This document shows, piece after piece, positions 44,600 through 54,804 of a DNA stretch of 64,000 nt. How positions within the stretch are numbered: the stretch's first letter is position 1; the number at the start of each line of letters is the position of its first letter. Location: assembly GCA_017529865.1 (NCBI GenBank), contig JAFXNA010000018.1:41138-105137 (forward strand). Reading direction: 5' to 3'. The translations under genes and the position numbers were made by a program. The notes under the pieces were generated by a model. It was not told the DNA's origin, did not search any database, and was given only the letters and a program-made list of their open reading frames with translations. The stretch is from Bacteroidaceae bacterium (GTDB lineage: Bacteria; Bacteroidota; Bacteroidia; Bacteroidales; Bacteroidaceae).

Positions 44600-44657
44600 T
44601 TGAATCGATTCAACTCATCCATTGAATCGATTCAATCGACCGAATGAATCGATTCAA
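44600..44657. repeat. 22-bp-period array of TTGAATCGATTCAA palindromes (3 copies)
   Basis: Perfect 14-bp palindromes at 44600 and 44622 and a one-base variant at 44644, each 22 bp apart with unrelated 8-bp linkers. It is the second array in the same 378-bp gap between convergent genes. The rest of that gap (44519-44599 and 44658-44762) shows nothing recognisable. Confidence 0.85.
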
Positions 44658-44762
44658 GTTTTGAACACCTATATTTAAAAGTTTAGAGTTAAGAATAAAA
44701 AGAAGTTAACCCAAATCAGTAGAAAGCATTTTGCGCGTAACTGCCTAATGGCTGATGTGGGT

Positions 44763-45119
44763 TTAAAAACTTGGGGTGCCCTCGCCTCGCTGATAATTAG
44801 TCCAGCCATTGCTGTCCTGCCACCAACTGGCAAAACGCAGGGTGGTAGCATCGGCTTTATCAAAAAGGGCAATGATGCTATAGGGCAGGTAAGTAACAAT
44901 CTCACCCTCTTTGAACGTCAGCTGTTCGAACACGCGCTGCTTTTCTTGTATGCCTTCATAATGCCAGGTGCCGACGATGAATGGCACGTATTGCTTCTGC
45001 AACTGCTCTGTCTTTTCGTGCGCCTCAGGGTCTTCCCACTCTGGTTCGCTGCTGCCACATGACGAAAAAGTGAGGGTGGCAAGAGTGAATAAGGTTATGA
45101 TGATGTGTTTCTTGTTCAT
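44763..45119 (-). CDS. Small lipoprotein of unknown function
   Basis: 118 residues. Clear lipoprotein signal (LTFSSCGSSEPEWEDPE, Cys near 21). The mature part contains VGTWHYEGIQEKQRVFEQLTFKEGEIV, which resembles the start of small lipocalin-like or META-type lipoproteins, and is short for those. It may be truncated at its C-terminus, since the end falls in a repeat-rich gap. It is the only minus-strand gene between 18.2 and 57.8 kb and has its own -7 element. Confidence 0.7.
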   Translation of the reverse strand: MNKKHIIITLFTLATLTFSSCGSSEPEWEDPEAHEKTEQLQKQYVPFIVGTWHYEGIQEKQRVFEQLTFKEGEIVTYLPYSIIALFDKADATTLRFASWWQDSNGWTNYQRGEGTPSF

Positions 45120-45144
45120 TTGCTTATCTGTTGTTTCTTTACCG

Positions 45145-45152
45145 CAAAGTTA
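45145..45152 (-). promoter_or_regulatory. -7 element (TAACTTTG) for the small lipoprotein
   Basis: On the minus strand TAACTTTG lies 26 bp before the ATG. No clear -33 element is seen. The adjacent DNA has a TTGCAT/ATGCAA inverted repeat (45162-45178). Confidence 0.5.
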
Positions 45153-45248
45153 CGAATTTTTTTGCATAGTTCATGCAATTTTGCGTGAAATATAAGAAAA
45201 GGAGCACGAAAAACCATTGGTAAATGTATGGAATTCGTTTTTTTTGTG

Positions 45249-45256
45249 TAATTTTG
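45249..45256 (+). promoter_or_regulatory. -7 element (TAATTTTG) for the M16 peptidase gene
   Basis: TAATTTTG fits TAnnTTTG, about 100 bp before the ATG at 45353. It lies inside a longer open frame and so argues for the later start. No -33 TTTG at the right distance. Confidence 0.5.
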
Positions 45257-45352
45257 CAGGCTGAATATGAAAAGCGTACTATTTTCGTCAGTTTCTTACA
45301 AATATTTGTAGTTTTCTCACGAAGAATGCGTCATATAACAGAATTAATTTTA

Positions 45353-48196
45353 ATGATAAATAAACAGATGAAAAGAATCATGATGTTGTTAGTATTGGCA
45401 GTAGCCATGCTGACAGGTGCAAATGCACAGCAATTGCAAGTCCCCGAACTGCCGCTCGACCCTGCAGTGAAGATGGGTAAATTGGATAATGGGTTGACTT
45501 ATTACATTCGCCATAATGAGTGGCCAGAGCAACGTGCCAACTTCTACATTGCCCAGAAGGTGGGTTCGATGCAGGAGGAGGACGACCAACGTGGTTTGGC
45601 TCACTTCCTGGAGCACATGTGTTTCAATGGTACCACACACTTCCCAGGTAATGCCCTGAAGACTTATTTGGAGACCATTGGTGTGAAGTTTGGTGAGAAC
45701 CTGAATGCTTACACCAGCTTCGATGAAACAGTCTATAACATCGACAATGTGCCTGTTATCTCTAATCCTCAGTCGATCGACTCCTGTCTGATGATTCTGC
45801 ACGATTGGAGTCACGACCTGCTGCTCGAAGGCAAGGAAATCGACAAGGAGCGTGGTGTGATTGAAGAAGAGTGGCGTATGCGTAGCAGCGCTCAGCAGCG
45901 TATTCTCGAAAAGGCGCTACCTGTATTGTTCGAAGGTAGCAAATATGCTCATCGTATGCCAATCGGTACGATGGAAATCGTAAAGAACTTCCCTTATGAG
46001 ACCATCCGTAAGTACTACAGAAAATGGTATCGCCCTGATCTCCAGGCTATCGTAGTGGTTGGTGATGTGGATGTCGCTGCTATCGAAGCAAAGATAAAGA
46101 GCATCTTCTCTGACATCAAGCCAGCTCCAGCCGACGCAGCAAAGCGTGAGTATTTCACAGTAGCAGAAAACAAGGAACCTATTTTCTCTGTTCACAGCGA
46201 CAAGGAACAGCAGCGTTCACAGATGAACATCTTGTGGAAACACGAAGCTTTCCCTCGTGAGATGAAAAATACAGCTTTGAACTATGCTCAAAACTATCTC
46301 ATAGGTGCTATGGGAGGTATGCTTCGCACTCGTATTGCAGAGTTGCTGCAAAAGGAGAACCCTCCATTCCTTGGTGGCGGTATTTCGTTCAACGATGACT
46401 ATCTGGTAACCAACGCAATGGCTTGTGCAGGTTTCTCTATCACATTTGCTGACAATCAGCACAAACGCGCCATCGAAGCAATGTATCGTGAAATGCTTAG
46501 AGCAGAACGATTCGGTTTCACCATCAGCGAGTATGAGCGCTATCGTGAAGAGTACAAGGCAAGTATTGAAAATATGTACGAGCGTCGTGACAAAATCAGC
46601 AATAACTCTTATGTAAACGAATACATACGTCACTTCCTCGACAATGAGGCTGCTCCAGGAATCGATTGGGAACACACCAACCTCATTCAGATTGCTGATC
46701 AAGTGAGCGTTGAAGCTATCAACCAGACACTTGAACAGCTGGTTAACGACCGCAAAGGGGCAGCTCCTGTCATCTTCGGTATGTTCCCAGAAAAAGAAGG
46801 ACTTACCCTGCCTACTAAAGACGAAGTGCTGGCCATCCTCAAGGCTGTCGAAGCAGAAGAAATCGAAGCCTACAAGGAAGAAGTATCAGACGAACCAATC
46901 CTTGACGAGAGCAAGCTGAAAGGCAGCAAAATCAAGAAGACAGAAAAAGCTGCATTCGACTTCACCAAACTGACACTCGCAAACGGTATCGAAATCTTCG
47001 TACGCAAGACCGACTTCACACCAAACAACATCTCAATGTCGGCTCAGAGCTGGGGAGGAACATCCCTGTATGGTGAAAAAGACTATCTTGACATCAGCAA
47101 CGCATCAAGCATCAGCATGGGCGGTTGGGGCAACTTCTCTGCAATCGATATGAGCAAGAAACTCGCAGGCATCAAAGCCAGCGTAGGTCCTTCAATCGGC
47201 ACCCGCTCAGAAGGAATGAGTGGTAGCTGTGTGACTAAAGACTTTGAAACGATGCTCAAACTGACTTACCTTGCCTTCACCTCTCCCCGCAAGGACGAAG
47301 AAGTGTTCAAATCCACAATGGCTCGCTCAAAGGCTGCTCTTGAGAATGCAGAACTCAATCCGCAGACAGCTCTCTCAGATACCGTACAGTATGTTATCTA
47401 TAATAATCACTATATGGTACGCCGCACGAAGCCAGCTGACATCGACAAGCTCAATTATGACCACATGATTCAGCTTTACAAAGAGCGCTTTGCTGATGCC
47501 AATGACTTCCAGTTCTACTTCATCGGCGATATTGACATCGAAAAGGCAAAGCCTCTGTTCGAGAAGTATCTGGGTAGCCTGCCTACACTCAAATCAAAAG
47601 AGACTTACAAGACCGTCGACCTGAAGATGGCAACTGGTAAGAAGGAAAACATCTTCACCAAAGAGCAGGAAACACCAAATGCTATTGTAATCGAACTCTA
47701 CCACGCTCCAATGCAGGAGAATCTGCATAATATCCTGGCAGTCGACATGCTAGAACAGGCTCTGCAGATGCTCTTCACAGAAACTGTCCGTGAAGACGAA
47801 GGTGGTGCTTACGGAGTAGGTGTCAATTCAGGCATCACAGATTATCCAGAGAAACGTGCCCAGCTCATCATTCAGCTCCCAACAGCTCCAGAGAAGCGTG
47901 TCCGCATGATGGAAATCATCGACAAAGGCCTTGCCGATATGGCAGCAAATGGTCCAAAGGAAGAGGACATGAAGAAGATAAAGGAATACATGCTCCGCAG
48001 TCATGACGAAAACCTCAAGACCAACGGCTATTGGATGGGAGCTATTCAGAACTTGGTTCGTGAAAAGAAGAACTACGTGGACGGCTATGTTGACGCAGTC
48101 AACAGCATCACTATCAAAGATGTACAGGAGGTAGCAAAAACTATCATTAATAGTGGCAACCGCATCGTCGTTGGTATGACAAGCCCAGTAGAATAA
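45353..48196 (+). CDS. M16-family zinc metallopeptidase (insulinase-like)
   Basis: 947 residues from the ATG at 45353; Met at 45368 gives the cleanest signal peptide (MKRIMMLLVLAVAM, cleavage near ANAQ). The frame open from 45224 includes the promoter and is not used. The inverted zinc site HFLEH follows RGLA near residue 85, and the third ligand lies in EEEWR about 70 residues later. Four M16 domains fill the protein; only the first pair has the metal site. Expected to degrade peptides in the periplasm. A strong hairpin terminator follows; it is probably monocistronic. Confidence 0.94.
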   Translation: MINKQMKRIMMLLVLAVAMLTGANAQQLQVPELPLDPAVKMGKLDNGLTYYIRHNEWPEQRANFYIAQKVGSMQEEDDQRGLAHFLEHMCFNGTTHFPGNALKTYLETIGVKFGENLNAYTSFDETVYNIDNVPVISNPQSIDSCLMILHDWSHDLLLEGKEIDKERGVIEEEWRMRSSAQQRILEKALPVLFEGSKYAHRMPIGTMEIVKNFPYETIRKYYRKWYRPDLQAIVVVGDVDVAAIEAKIKSIFSDIKPAPADAAKREYFTVAENKEPIFSVHSDKEQQRSQMNILWKHEAFPREMKNTALNYAQNYLIGAMGGMLRTRIAELLQKENPPFLGGGISFNDDYLVTNAMACAGFSITFADNQHKRAIEAMYREMLRAERFGFTISEYERYREEYKASIENMYERRDKISNNSYVNEYIRHFLDNEAAPGIDWEHTNLIQIADQVSVEAINQTLEQLVNDRKGAAPVIFGMFPEKEGLTLPTKDEVLAILKAVEAEEIEAYKEEVSDEPILDESKLKGSKIKKTEKAAFDFTKLTLANGIEIFVRKTDFTPNNISMSAQSWGGTSLYGEKDYLDISNASSISMGGWGNFSAIDMSKKLAGIKASVGPSIGTRSEGMSGSCVTKDFETMLKLTYLAFTSPRKDEEVFKSTMARSKAALENAELNPQTALSDTVQYVIYNNHYMVRRTKPADIDKLNYDHMIQLYKERFADANDFQFYFIGDIDIEKAKPLFEKYLGSLPTLKSKETYKTVDLKMATGKKENIFTKEQETPNAIVIELYHAPMQENLHNILAVDMLEQALQMLFTETVREDEGGAYGVGVNSGITDYPEKRAQLIIQLPTAPEKRVRMMEIIDKGLADMAANGPKEEDMKKIKEYMLRSHDENLKTNGYWMGAIQNLVREKKNYVDGYVDAVNSITIKDVQEVAKTIINSGNRIVVGMTSPVE

Positions 48197-48229
48197 GCAT
48201 AAGTTGAACTGACCAAAGTTCATACAGGA

Positions 48230-48266
48230 AAGTGGCCCTTAGAAGAATGACTTCTTGGGGTCACTT
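48230..48266 (+). terminator. Terminator hairpin after the M16 peptidase gene
   Basis: A 16-position stem with one mismatch (AAGTGGCCCTTAGAAG against CTTCTTGGGGTCACTT) and a 5-nt loop, then a T-rich end. It lies 33 bp after the stop. Confidence 0.75.
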
Positions 48267-48376
48267 CTGTTTAATATGTGCAATCTAGCATCACAAATTG
48301 CATGGAATTTGTCATATTTATTCATAAAAAAGACGAAAAAGTGGGTTTTGTGGCTTGTGCACTCAAGAAAAAGCAT

Positions 48377-48384
48377 TATTTTTG
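48377..48384 (+). promoter_or_regulatory. -7 element (TATTTTTG) for the dxs operon
   Basis: TATTTTTG lies 56 bp before the dxs ATG. A TTTG at 48347-48350 is 26 bp away, too far for the usual -33 spacing. Confidence 0.4.
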
Positions 48385-48439
48385 CAAGTTAAGAACAATG
48401 TGCCCATACGTTGGAAACTTCGGAGGGGCTTAAAACAAT

Positions 48440-50356
48440 ATGATGTCAGAAGAGAAGAACGAATTCACGCTTCTATCACAAATAGAATATCCAGAAGACC
48501 TGAGAAAGCTATCACTGTCTCAGCTTCCGCAGCTATGTCAAGAATTACGTACAGATATAATTGAGGAATTAGCTATCAATCCAGGCCACCTTGCATCCAG
48601 TCTGGGTGTTATTGAAATCACTGTAGCTTTGCACTATGTGTTCAATACACCCAACGACCGTATTGTGTGGGATGTTGGCCATCAGGCATATGCTCACAAG
48701 ATACTGACAGGACGAAAAGAGAAGTTCCGTACAAATCGTAAGTTTCACGGACTGAAACCTTTCCCATTCCCATCAGAAAGCGAATACGACACTTTCTGTT
48801 GTGGACATGCCTCTAACTCTATCTCTGCCGCATTGGGTATGGCTGTAGCTGCCAAGCAACAGGGGATAGACCGCAAGGTGATTGCCGTCATTGGTGATGG
48901 CGCCATGAGTGGTGGATTGGCATTTGAGGGACTGAACAATGCATCGAGCACACCGAATGACATGCTCATCATCCTGAACGACAACAATATGTCGATTGAC
49001 AAGAGTGTGGGTGGCCTGCGTGAGTATCTGCTCGACCTCACCACCAATGGAACCTACAACTCACTGCGCTACAAAGCCTCTTTGAAACTCTATGAATGGG
49101 GTATCTTGAATGACAAGCGCAAGAAAGGGCTGATTCGATTCAACAACAGTATGAAGTCGCTGCTGACCAATCAGCAGAATATCTTTGAGGGTTTGGACAT
49201 TCGTTATTTCGGCCCAGCTGATGGACATAAGGTGATTGAGTTGGTAAGGATTCTGCGTGCCATCAAAGACATGAAAGGTCCGAAACTGCTTCATTTACAC
49301 ACCATCAAAGGCAAAGGCTATGCGCCTGCTGAAGAGAATGCAACTGTTTGGCATGCTCCAGGCAAGTTTGATTATGAGTCAGGAGAGCGCATCGAACCAG
49401 ATTCAAATGTGCCTCAACCACCAAAATTCCAGGATGTGTTTGGTAACACCCTGTTGGAATTGGCACAACAAAACGATAAGATTGTAGGTGTGACACCAGC
49501 GATGCCAACTGGGTGTTCTATGAACATCATGATGAAAGCTATGCCTCAGCGCACATTTGATGTGGGTATTGCTGAGGGACATGCTGTCACCTTCTCAGGA
49601 GGTATGGCCAAAGACGGTCTGATGCCATTCTGCAATATCTACTCATCGTTTATGCAACGTGCCTATGACAACATCATTCATGATGTCGCTATCATGAATC
49701 TGAACATGGTGCTCTGTCTGGATCGTGCAGGTATAGTGGGTGAAGACGGACCTACCCATCATGGAGCTTACGATATGGCTTTCCTTCGTCCGATTCCAAA
49801 CCTCACCATTGCCTCACCCTACGATGAGCACGAACTGAGGAAACTGATGTACACTGCCCAATTACCCAATAAAGGTCCTTTTGTCATTCGATATCCTCGC
49901 GGCAAGGGAACACAGATTGACTGGAAATGTCCATTTGAAGAACTGCCCATTGGTAAAGGCAGAAAGCTGAAAGACGGTACCGACTTGGCTATCCTCACTA
50001 TAGGCCCTATCGGTGTAGAAGCCAGCAAAGCCATCATCATGGCAGAAATGAATGCAGCCAACGCAGGGAAGAAACTGAGTGTGGCACACTATGATATGCG
50101 ATTCCTCAAACCTATCGACACAGACCTGCTCAAAGAGGTTTGTGAGAAGTTTGACCGCATCATCACTGTAGAGGATGGCATCCTGAATGGTGGATTTGGA
50201 AGTGAAGTGCTGGAATATATTAACGACCACGGCTACACCACCAAAGTACACAGAATGGGTATACCTGATAAGTTTATTGAACATGGTTCAGTGAAGGAAC
50301 TCAGAAAACTCATTCATATAGACGCAGAAGCAATCTCTAAAGCAATAGAGCAATGA
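48440..50356 (+). CDS. dxs: 1-Deoxy-D-xylulose-5-phosphate synthase
   Basis: 638 residues (or 637 from the second Met). DXS condenses pyruvate and glyceraldehyde 3-phosphate with thiamine diphosphate, the entry to the MEP isoprenoid pathway. The ThDP motif [16 protein letters not shown] is near 150; the transketolase-like middle has [15 protein letters not shown], and the C-terminal domain has [15 protein letters not shown]. Full length. It is first in a tightly packed group with trkA, trkH, yifB, cotH and a pectinesterase; its stop overlaps the trkA start (ATGA). Confidence 0.97.
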   Translation: MMSEEKNEFTLLSQIEYPEDLRKLSLSQLPQLCQELRTDIIEELAINPGHLASSLGVIEITVALHYVFNTPNDRIVWDVGHQAYAHKILTGRKEKFRTNRKFHGLKPFPFPSESEYDTFCCGHASNSISAALGMAVAAKQQGIDRKVIAVIGDGAMSGGLAFEGLNNASSTPNDMLIILNDNNMSIDKSVGGLREYLLDLTTNGTYNSLRYKASLKLYEWGILNDKRKKGLIRFNNSMKSLLTNQQNIFEGLDIRYFGPADGHKVIELVRILRAIKDMKGPKLLHLHTIKGKGYAPAEENATVWHAPGKFDYESGERIEPDSNVPQPPKFQDVFGNTLLELAQQNDKIVGVTPAMPTGCSMNIMMKAMPQRTFDVGIAEGHAVTFSGGMAKDGLMPFCNIYSSFMQRAYDNIIHDVAIMNLNMVLCLDRAGIVGEDGPTHHGAYDMAFLRPIPNLTIASPYDEHELRKLMYTAQLPNKGPFVIRYPRGKGTQIDWKCPFEELPIGKGRKLKDGTDLAILTIGPIGVEASKAIIMAEMNAANAGKKLSVAHYDMRFLKPIDTDLLKEVCEKFDRIITVEDGILNGGFGSEVLEYINDHGYTTKVHRMGIPDKFIEHGSVKELRKLIHIDAEAISKAIEQ

Positions 50357-51726
50357 AGATAGTGATCGCAGGAGCAGGTGCTGTAGGTACCCACCTGGCA
50401 CAGATGCTCTCAAAAGAAAACCTTGACATCGTTTTGATAGACGAACAAGAAGAACGGCTTGCCAAGCTCAATAACGATCTTGACATCATGACCCTCGTCT
50501 GCCCACCTACCTCTATCAAGGGAATGAAACAGGCAGGTATCGAGAATGCCAACTTGTATATTGCTGTCACTCCGAATGAAAGCGAAAACCTGTTGTGCTG
50601 TATGCTGGCCAAACAATTAGGTGCCCAACGAACAGTTGCTCGTATTGATAACTATGAATACTTGTCGGAAGAAAACAAGAAACTGTTTGAGAATGCAGGT
50701 ATCAGCTCGCTCATCTATCCTGAATATCTGGCAGGAAAGGAGCTTGCAGCCTCGATTGGCTATAGTTGGGTTCGTCAGTTATGGGAATTTGATGGAGACT
50801 TAGTGCTACTCAGTGTGAAGATGCACGCCATCAATCCCCTCGACAAACAACAGAAAACCAATGCCAAGAACCTGCTGATAGGCAAAACACTAAAGGAAAT
50901 CGGCATGGATGGGCATCGGTTCCATGTTGTGGCTATCAAACGAAGGAATGATACCATCATCCCAAGTGGTGATGAGAGAATCCTATCACGTGACCTTGTG
51001 TTCTTTATGACAACCCGAGACCAAATCAACAACATACGACACCTGACAGGCAAAGACAACTATCCACAGGTGAAACATGTGATGATTATCGGAGGAGGAA
51101 AATTGGCTGTAAGAACAGATGGAGAAATATCTGACAACTACTCCGTCAAAATCATCGAGAAAGATATTGCCCGATGTGAGGAGTTAGGACGTATCACCAA
51201 GCATCGTACCATGATTCTCAATGGTAATGGATATGATCTCGACTTACTTCAAGATGAAGGTTATAACCACATTGAAGCCTTTGCTGCTCTCACCAATAAT
51301 GATGAGAAAAACATCCTGGCATGTATGGCTGCTCGCAGAAACGGCATTTGCAACACATACGCTCAAGTAGAGAATCTTGCTTTCATTGATATGGTTGAGG
51401 CACTTGATGTGGGAACTGTCATCAACAAGAAGATGGTAGCAGCCAGCCATATCTACCAGATGTTGCTGAAATCAGATGTCAACAATGTGAAGATGCTGAC
51501 TGTTGCTGATGCCGATGTGGCAGAATTCATTGTTAAGGAAGGTTCGAAAGCCACGAAGAAACCGATTATGAATATGGGCATTCCTAATGATGTGAATATC
51601 GGTGGTATGATTCGTAATGGCAGAGGTGAACTGGTATCAGGCAAGACACAGTTACAGGCAGGCGATAGAGTTGTGGTGTTCTGTGGCAGTCAGACCCTGA
51701 AGAAAATCGAGAAATTCTTTTCATAA
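50353..51726 (+). CDS. trkA: Trk potassium uptake regulatory protein
   Basis: 457 residues. TrkA is the cytoplasmic NAD(H)-binding ring that gates the TrkH channel. Two RCK-type Rossmann domains are visible: [16 protein letters not shown] at the start with IDEQEER, and [11 protein letters not shown] near 240, each followed by a C-terminal ligand-binding domain. The second glycine motif departs from the usual GxGxxG (GGGKLA). Length is typical. It overlaps dxs by 4 bp and is 24 bp before the trkH ATG. Confidence 0.94.
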   Translation: MKIVIAGAGAVGTHLAQMLSKENLDIVLIDEQEERLAKLNNDLDIMTLVCPPTSIKGMKQAGIENANLYIAVTPNESENLLCCMLAKQLGAQRTVARIDNYEYLSEENKKLFENAGISSLIYPEYLAGKELAASIGYSWVRQLWEFDGDLVLLSVKMHAINPLDKQQKTNAKNLLIGKTLKEIGMDGHRFHVVAIKRRNDTIIPSGDERILSRDLVFFMTTRDQINNIRHLTGKDNYPQVKHVMIIGGGKLAVRTDGEISDNYSVKIIEKDIARCEELGRITKHRTMILNGNGYDLDLLQDEGYNHIEAFAALTNNDEKNILACMAARRNGICNTYAQVENLAFIDMVEALDVGTVINKKMVAASHIYQMLLKSDVNNVKMLTVADADVAEFIVKEGSKATKKPIMNMGIPNDVNIGGMIRNGRGELVSGKTQLQAGDRVVVFCGSQTLKKIEKFFS

Positions 51727-51750
51727 AGAGTTAAATAATTGAAATCATCC

Positions 51751-53256
51751 ATGATAAACTGGCGGCAAATATTCAAGGTACTTGGCATGCTTCTCTTTAT
51801 CGAAGCAGGTCTGTTGCTGATTACAATGGGCGTCGCCTTGATTTATAAGGAGGATGTCATGCCATACGTATGGACCTTGGTGATAACATTGGTATTGGGT
51901 ATTGCAGGAAGAGGTTTCGGATGGAATGCAGGCAAGAACATGGGAAGACGGGATGGATATTTAATTGTCTCCTTGGTTTGGCTTGTGTTCTCCCTCATCG
52001 GAATGATACCTTTCATCTTGACCCATAGTGTACCTGATGTTGCCAGTGCTTTCTTTGAGACCATGTCGGGGTTCACCTCTACAGGAGCAACCATTCTCGA
52101 TAACATAGATGTACTACCTAAAGGTATTCTGTTCTGGCGTAGCGTAACCCAGTGGATAGGTGGTATCGGCATCATCTTCTTCACGCTTGCCATTTTGCCA
52201 GCATTTGGCGTAGGAGAAGTGAAGCTGTTTGCTGCAGAAACTACAGGACCTCTTCACGAGAAGATTCATCCACGTATCAGTGTGGCTGTGAAATGGATTG
52301 GCTCAGTCTACTTGTTGCTGACCGTCCTCTGCATTGCTTCCTTGTTTATCTGTGGCATGAATTTCTTTGATGCTGTCAACATCGCAATGACAACAACAGG
52401 AACAGGTGGATTCTCACCCCACTCTGCTTTCTTCCATGACCAATGGAACTCAAAGTCCATTGAATATGTGACCACGGTCTTCATGTTCCTTTCAGGTGTG
52501 AACTACACCTTATTATATTATACAGTATTGAAAGGCCGAATCCGTAAGTTCTTCCAGAATCCTGAGTTGAGGATGTATTTAGCCATTGTTGGCATCACCA
52601 CAGCGGTGTGTACCATATCACTCATGATTCATAATAACCAAGGTGATCTTGAGCTCTCATTCCGCCAAGCCATCTTCACTACTGTATCTATTCAAACCAC
52701 AACAGGTTTTGCATCATGCGATTATACACTTTGGCCACAAGTACTGATGCCTGTATTGATGTTCCTGATGTTTGCAGGTGCTTGTTCTGGCTCTACCTCT
52801 GGAGGTTTCAAGTGTATCAGGTGGGTGATTCTCTGGGAAGGACTGCATAATGAATTCAAACGTATTTTGCATCCAAGAGTCGTTGCACCTGTAAAACTTG
52901 CAGGTGAAGTGATTCCTACATCCATTCAGAAAACGCTGCTGGCATTTGTTACATTGTTTGTGGGGTCATTGTTCCTTGGTGCTTTCATCCTTGTGTTATG
53001 TGGTGTGGATGATAACTATATCTCCATCTACGATTTCACTGTTGTCTTGCGTCAGGACTTCACAGAAGCATTCAGTTTGTCACTCTCTTCGTTAAGCAAT
53101 GTAGGACCAGCATTAGGATATTACGGACCAGCACATTCTTGGGCTGTCATTAGTCCAACAGCAAAAGTTGTCTGTGCTATCTTGATGCTTATCGGTCGTC
53201 TTGAGATATTCCCAATCCTTATCATATTCACAAAAGGCTTCTGGAGGAAAGATTAA
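51751..53256 (+). CDS. trkH: Trk potassium transporter, channel subunit
   Basis: 501 residues from the ATG at 51751; an in-frame TTG at 51739 would add four residues. Eight to ten membrane helices. The four selectivity-filter loops of the Trk/Ktr family are recognisable: TSTGATI, TTTGTGGFS, TTTGFASCD and the more divergent SLSNVGPALG, with the positively charged loop region SGSTSGGFKCIR. It imports potassium together with TrkA. Its stop shares one base with the next start (TAATG), implying translational coupling. Confidence 0.95.
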   Translation: MINWRQIFKVLGMLLFIEAGLLLITMGVALIYKEDVMPYVWTLVITLVLGIAGRGFGWNAGKNMGRRDGYLIVSLVWLVFSLIGMIPFILTHSVPDVASAFFETMSGFTSTGATILDNIDVLPKGILFWRSVTQWIGGIGIIFFTLAILPAFGVGEVKLFAAETTGPLHEKIHPRISVAVKWIGSVYLLLTVLCIASLFICGMNFFDAVNIAMTTTGTGGFSPHSAFFHDQWNSKSIEYVTTVFMFLSGVNYTLLYYTVLKGRIRKFFQNPELRMYLAIVGITTAVCTISLMIHNNQGDLELSFRQAIFTTVSIQTTTGFASCDYTLWPQVLMPVLMFLMFAGACSGSTSGGFKCIRWVILWEGLHNEFKRILHPRVVAPVKLAGEVIPTSIQKTLLAFVTLFVGSLFLGAFILVLCGVDDNYISIYDFTVVLRQDFTEAFSLSLSSLSNVGPALGYYGPAHSWAVISPTAKVVCAILMLIGRLEIFPILIIFTKGFWRKD

Positions 53257-54800
53257 TGATTGCAAAAGTATATTCAGCCACTCTCAAAGGATTAGAAGCA
53301 CTTCCTGTAACCATAGAAGTCAATGCAGGCTCCAGCCCACAACCTCGTTTCGTCATTGTGGGTATACCTGATGTAGCTGTTCGTGAAAGCCAGGAACGTG
53401 TCTTGTCGGCATTGGAAACCAATGGATACAAGATTGGCATGAAGCAGGTGGTCGTCAATATGGCTCCTGCTGATGTGAAAAAGGAAGGGTCGGGTTTCGA
53501 CTTACCCATTGCCATCGGCATCTTATTATCTTTGGAAACTATTCAGGTTGACAATATCGAAAGATATATGTTTGTGGGCGAATTGAGTCTTGATGGAAGC
53601 ATCCAACCCATTAAGGGTATGTTGCCTATTGCTATAAAGGCACGCGAGATGGGGTATGAAGGATTGTTTGTACCTGAGGATAATGTTCGGGAAGCAGCAG
53701 TTGTCAATAAGTTAAAAGTATATGGTGTCAAGCATATACAGGATGTCATTGGATTCTTGTCTGGTACCACCCCGTTGGAGCCTACCATCATCAACACACG
53801 TGAAGAGTTCTATGCCAATCAATCGTCTTTTGACTTTGACTTTGATGAAGTGAAAGGACAGGAAAATGTCAAGCGTGCTTTCGAAGTAGCTGCTGCCGGA
53901 GGGCATAATATCATCCTTGTGGGTAGCCCAGGCTGTGGAAAATCCATGATGGCAAAGCGTCTCCCATCTATTCTGCCTCCTTTGTCATTGGCCGAGAGTC
54001 TTGAAACCACCCAGATACATAGCGTGGCAGGAAAACTCAATAAACAGACCTCACTGATTACCCAGCGCCCTTTCCGCTCCCCACACCATACCATATCTGA
54101 TGTGGCACTTGTTGGTGGAGGTACGAATTTCATGCCAGGTGAAATCTGTCTGGCCCATAATGGCGTTCTGTTTCTCGATGAGTTCACTGAATTCTCTAAA
54201 TCTGTCTTAGAGACCCTGCGTCAGCCACTTGAAGACAGAGTCATCTCCATCTCCAGAGCAAAGTATAACATCACAATGCCTTGTTCGTTTATGCTGGTAG
54301 CATCGATGAACCCCTGTCCTTGTGGTTATCACAATCATCCTTCACATCCTTGTATGTGTACTCCTGCCCAGATTCAGAAATACATGAATAAGATCAGTGG
54401 GCCTCTGATGGACCGTATTGACATTCAGGTGGAAGTACAGAGTGTGCCCTTTGAGGATATTGCCAAAGCACCAAAGGGAGAATCCTCAGCAGTCATCAGA
54501 GAGCGAGTGATGAAAGCCCGAAAGATTCAGGAAGAACGATATAAGCATGAGAAAGGCATTCACTGTAATGCCCAGATGACAAATGCCTTGCTACAGAAAT
54601 ATGCTCAGTTGGATGAACAGAGCACAGACCGTCTGCGTGATGCCATGAAGCGATTAAACCTCTCTGCCCGTGCCTACAACCGTATCCTTAAAGTTGCTCG
54701 TACCATTGCTGACCTTGAAGGGTCAGAACAAATCCTTTCCAGCCACATAGGTGAAGCCATTGGCTACAGGAACTTAGATCGTGATAGTTGGATAGAATAA
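53256..54800 (+). CDS. YifB/ComM-family Mg-chelatase-like AAA+ ATPase
   Basis: 514 residues. An N-terminal Lon-protease-like fold (about 1-165) precedes the AAA+ domain: Walker A VGSPGCGKSMMAKRL near 222, Walker B VLFLDEF near 305, then a zinc-binding cluster CPCGYHNHPSHPCMC near 350 and the C-terminal Mg_chelatase_C domain. ComM relatives are branch-migration helicases that help integrate transformed DNA; the name YifB is used where that is unproved. Coupled to trkH by a TAATG overlap. Confidence 0.93.
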   Translation: MIAKVYSATLKGLEALPVTIEVNAGSSPQPRFVIVGIPDVAVRESQERVLSALETNGYKIGMKQVVVNMAPADVKKEGSGFDLPIAIGILLSLETIQVDNIERYMFVGELSLDGSIQPIKGMLPIAIKAREMGYEGLFVPEDNVREAAVVNKLKVYGVKHIQDVIGFLSGTTPLEPTIINTREEFYANQSSFDFDFDEVKGQENVKRAFEVAAAGGHNIILVGSPGCGKSMMAKRLPSILPPLSLAESLETTQIHSVAGKLNKQTSLITQRPFRSPHHTISDVALVGGGTNFMPGEICLAHNGVLFLDEFTEFSKSVLETLRQPLEDRVISISRAKYNITMPCSFMLVASMNPCPCGYHNHPSHPCMCTPAQIQKYMNKISGPLMDRIDIQVEVQSVPFEDIAKAPKGESSAVIRERVMKARKIQEERYKHEKGIHCNAQMTNALLQKYAQLDEQSTDRLRDAMKRLNLSARAYNRILKVARTIADLEGSEQILSSHIGEAIGYRNLDRDSWIE

Positions 54801-54804
54801 TAGA

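Noticed and set aside
44462..44657. The two palindrome arrays considered as a CRISPR array.
   Set aside because: Only three short copies each, 8-9 bp linkers instead of 30-bp spacers, two different repeats, and no cas genes.
45224..45352. A longer N-terminus for the M16 peptidase.
   Set aside because: It would include the -7 element at 45249 and place 43 extra residues before a normal signal peptide.
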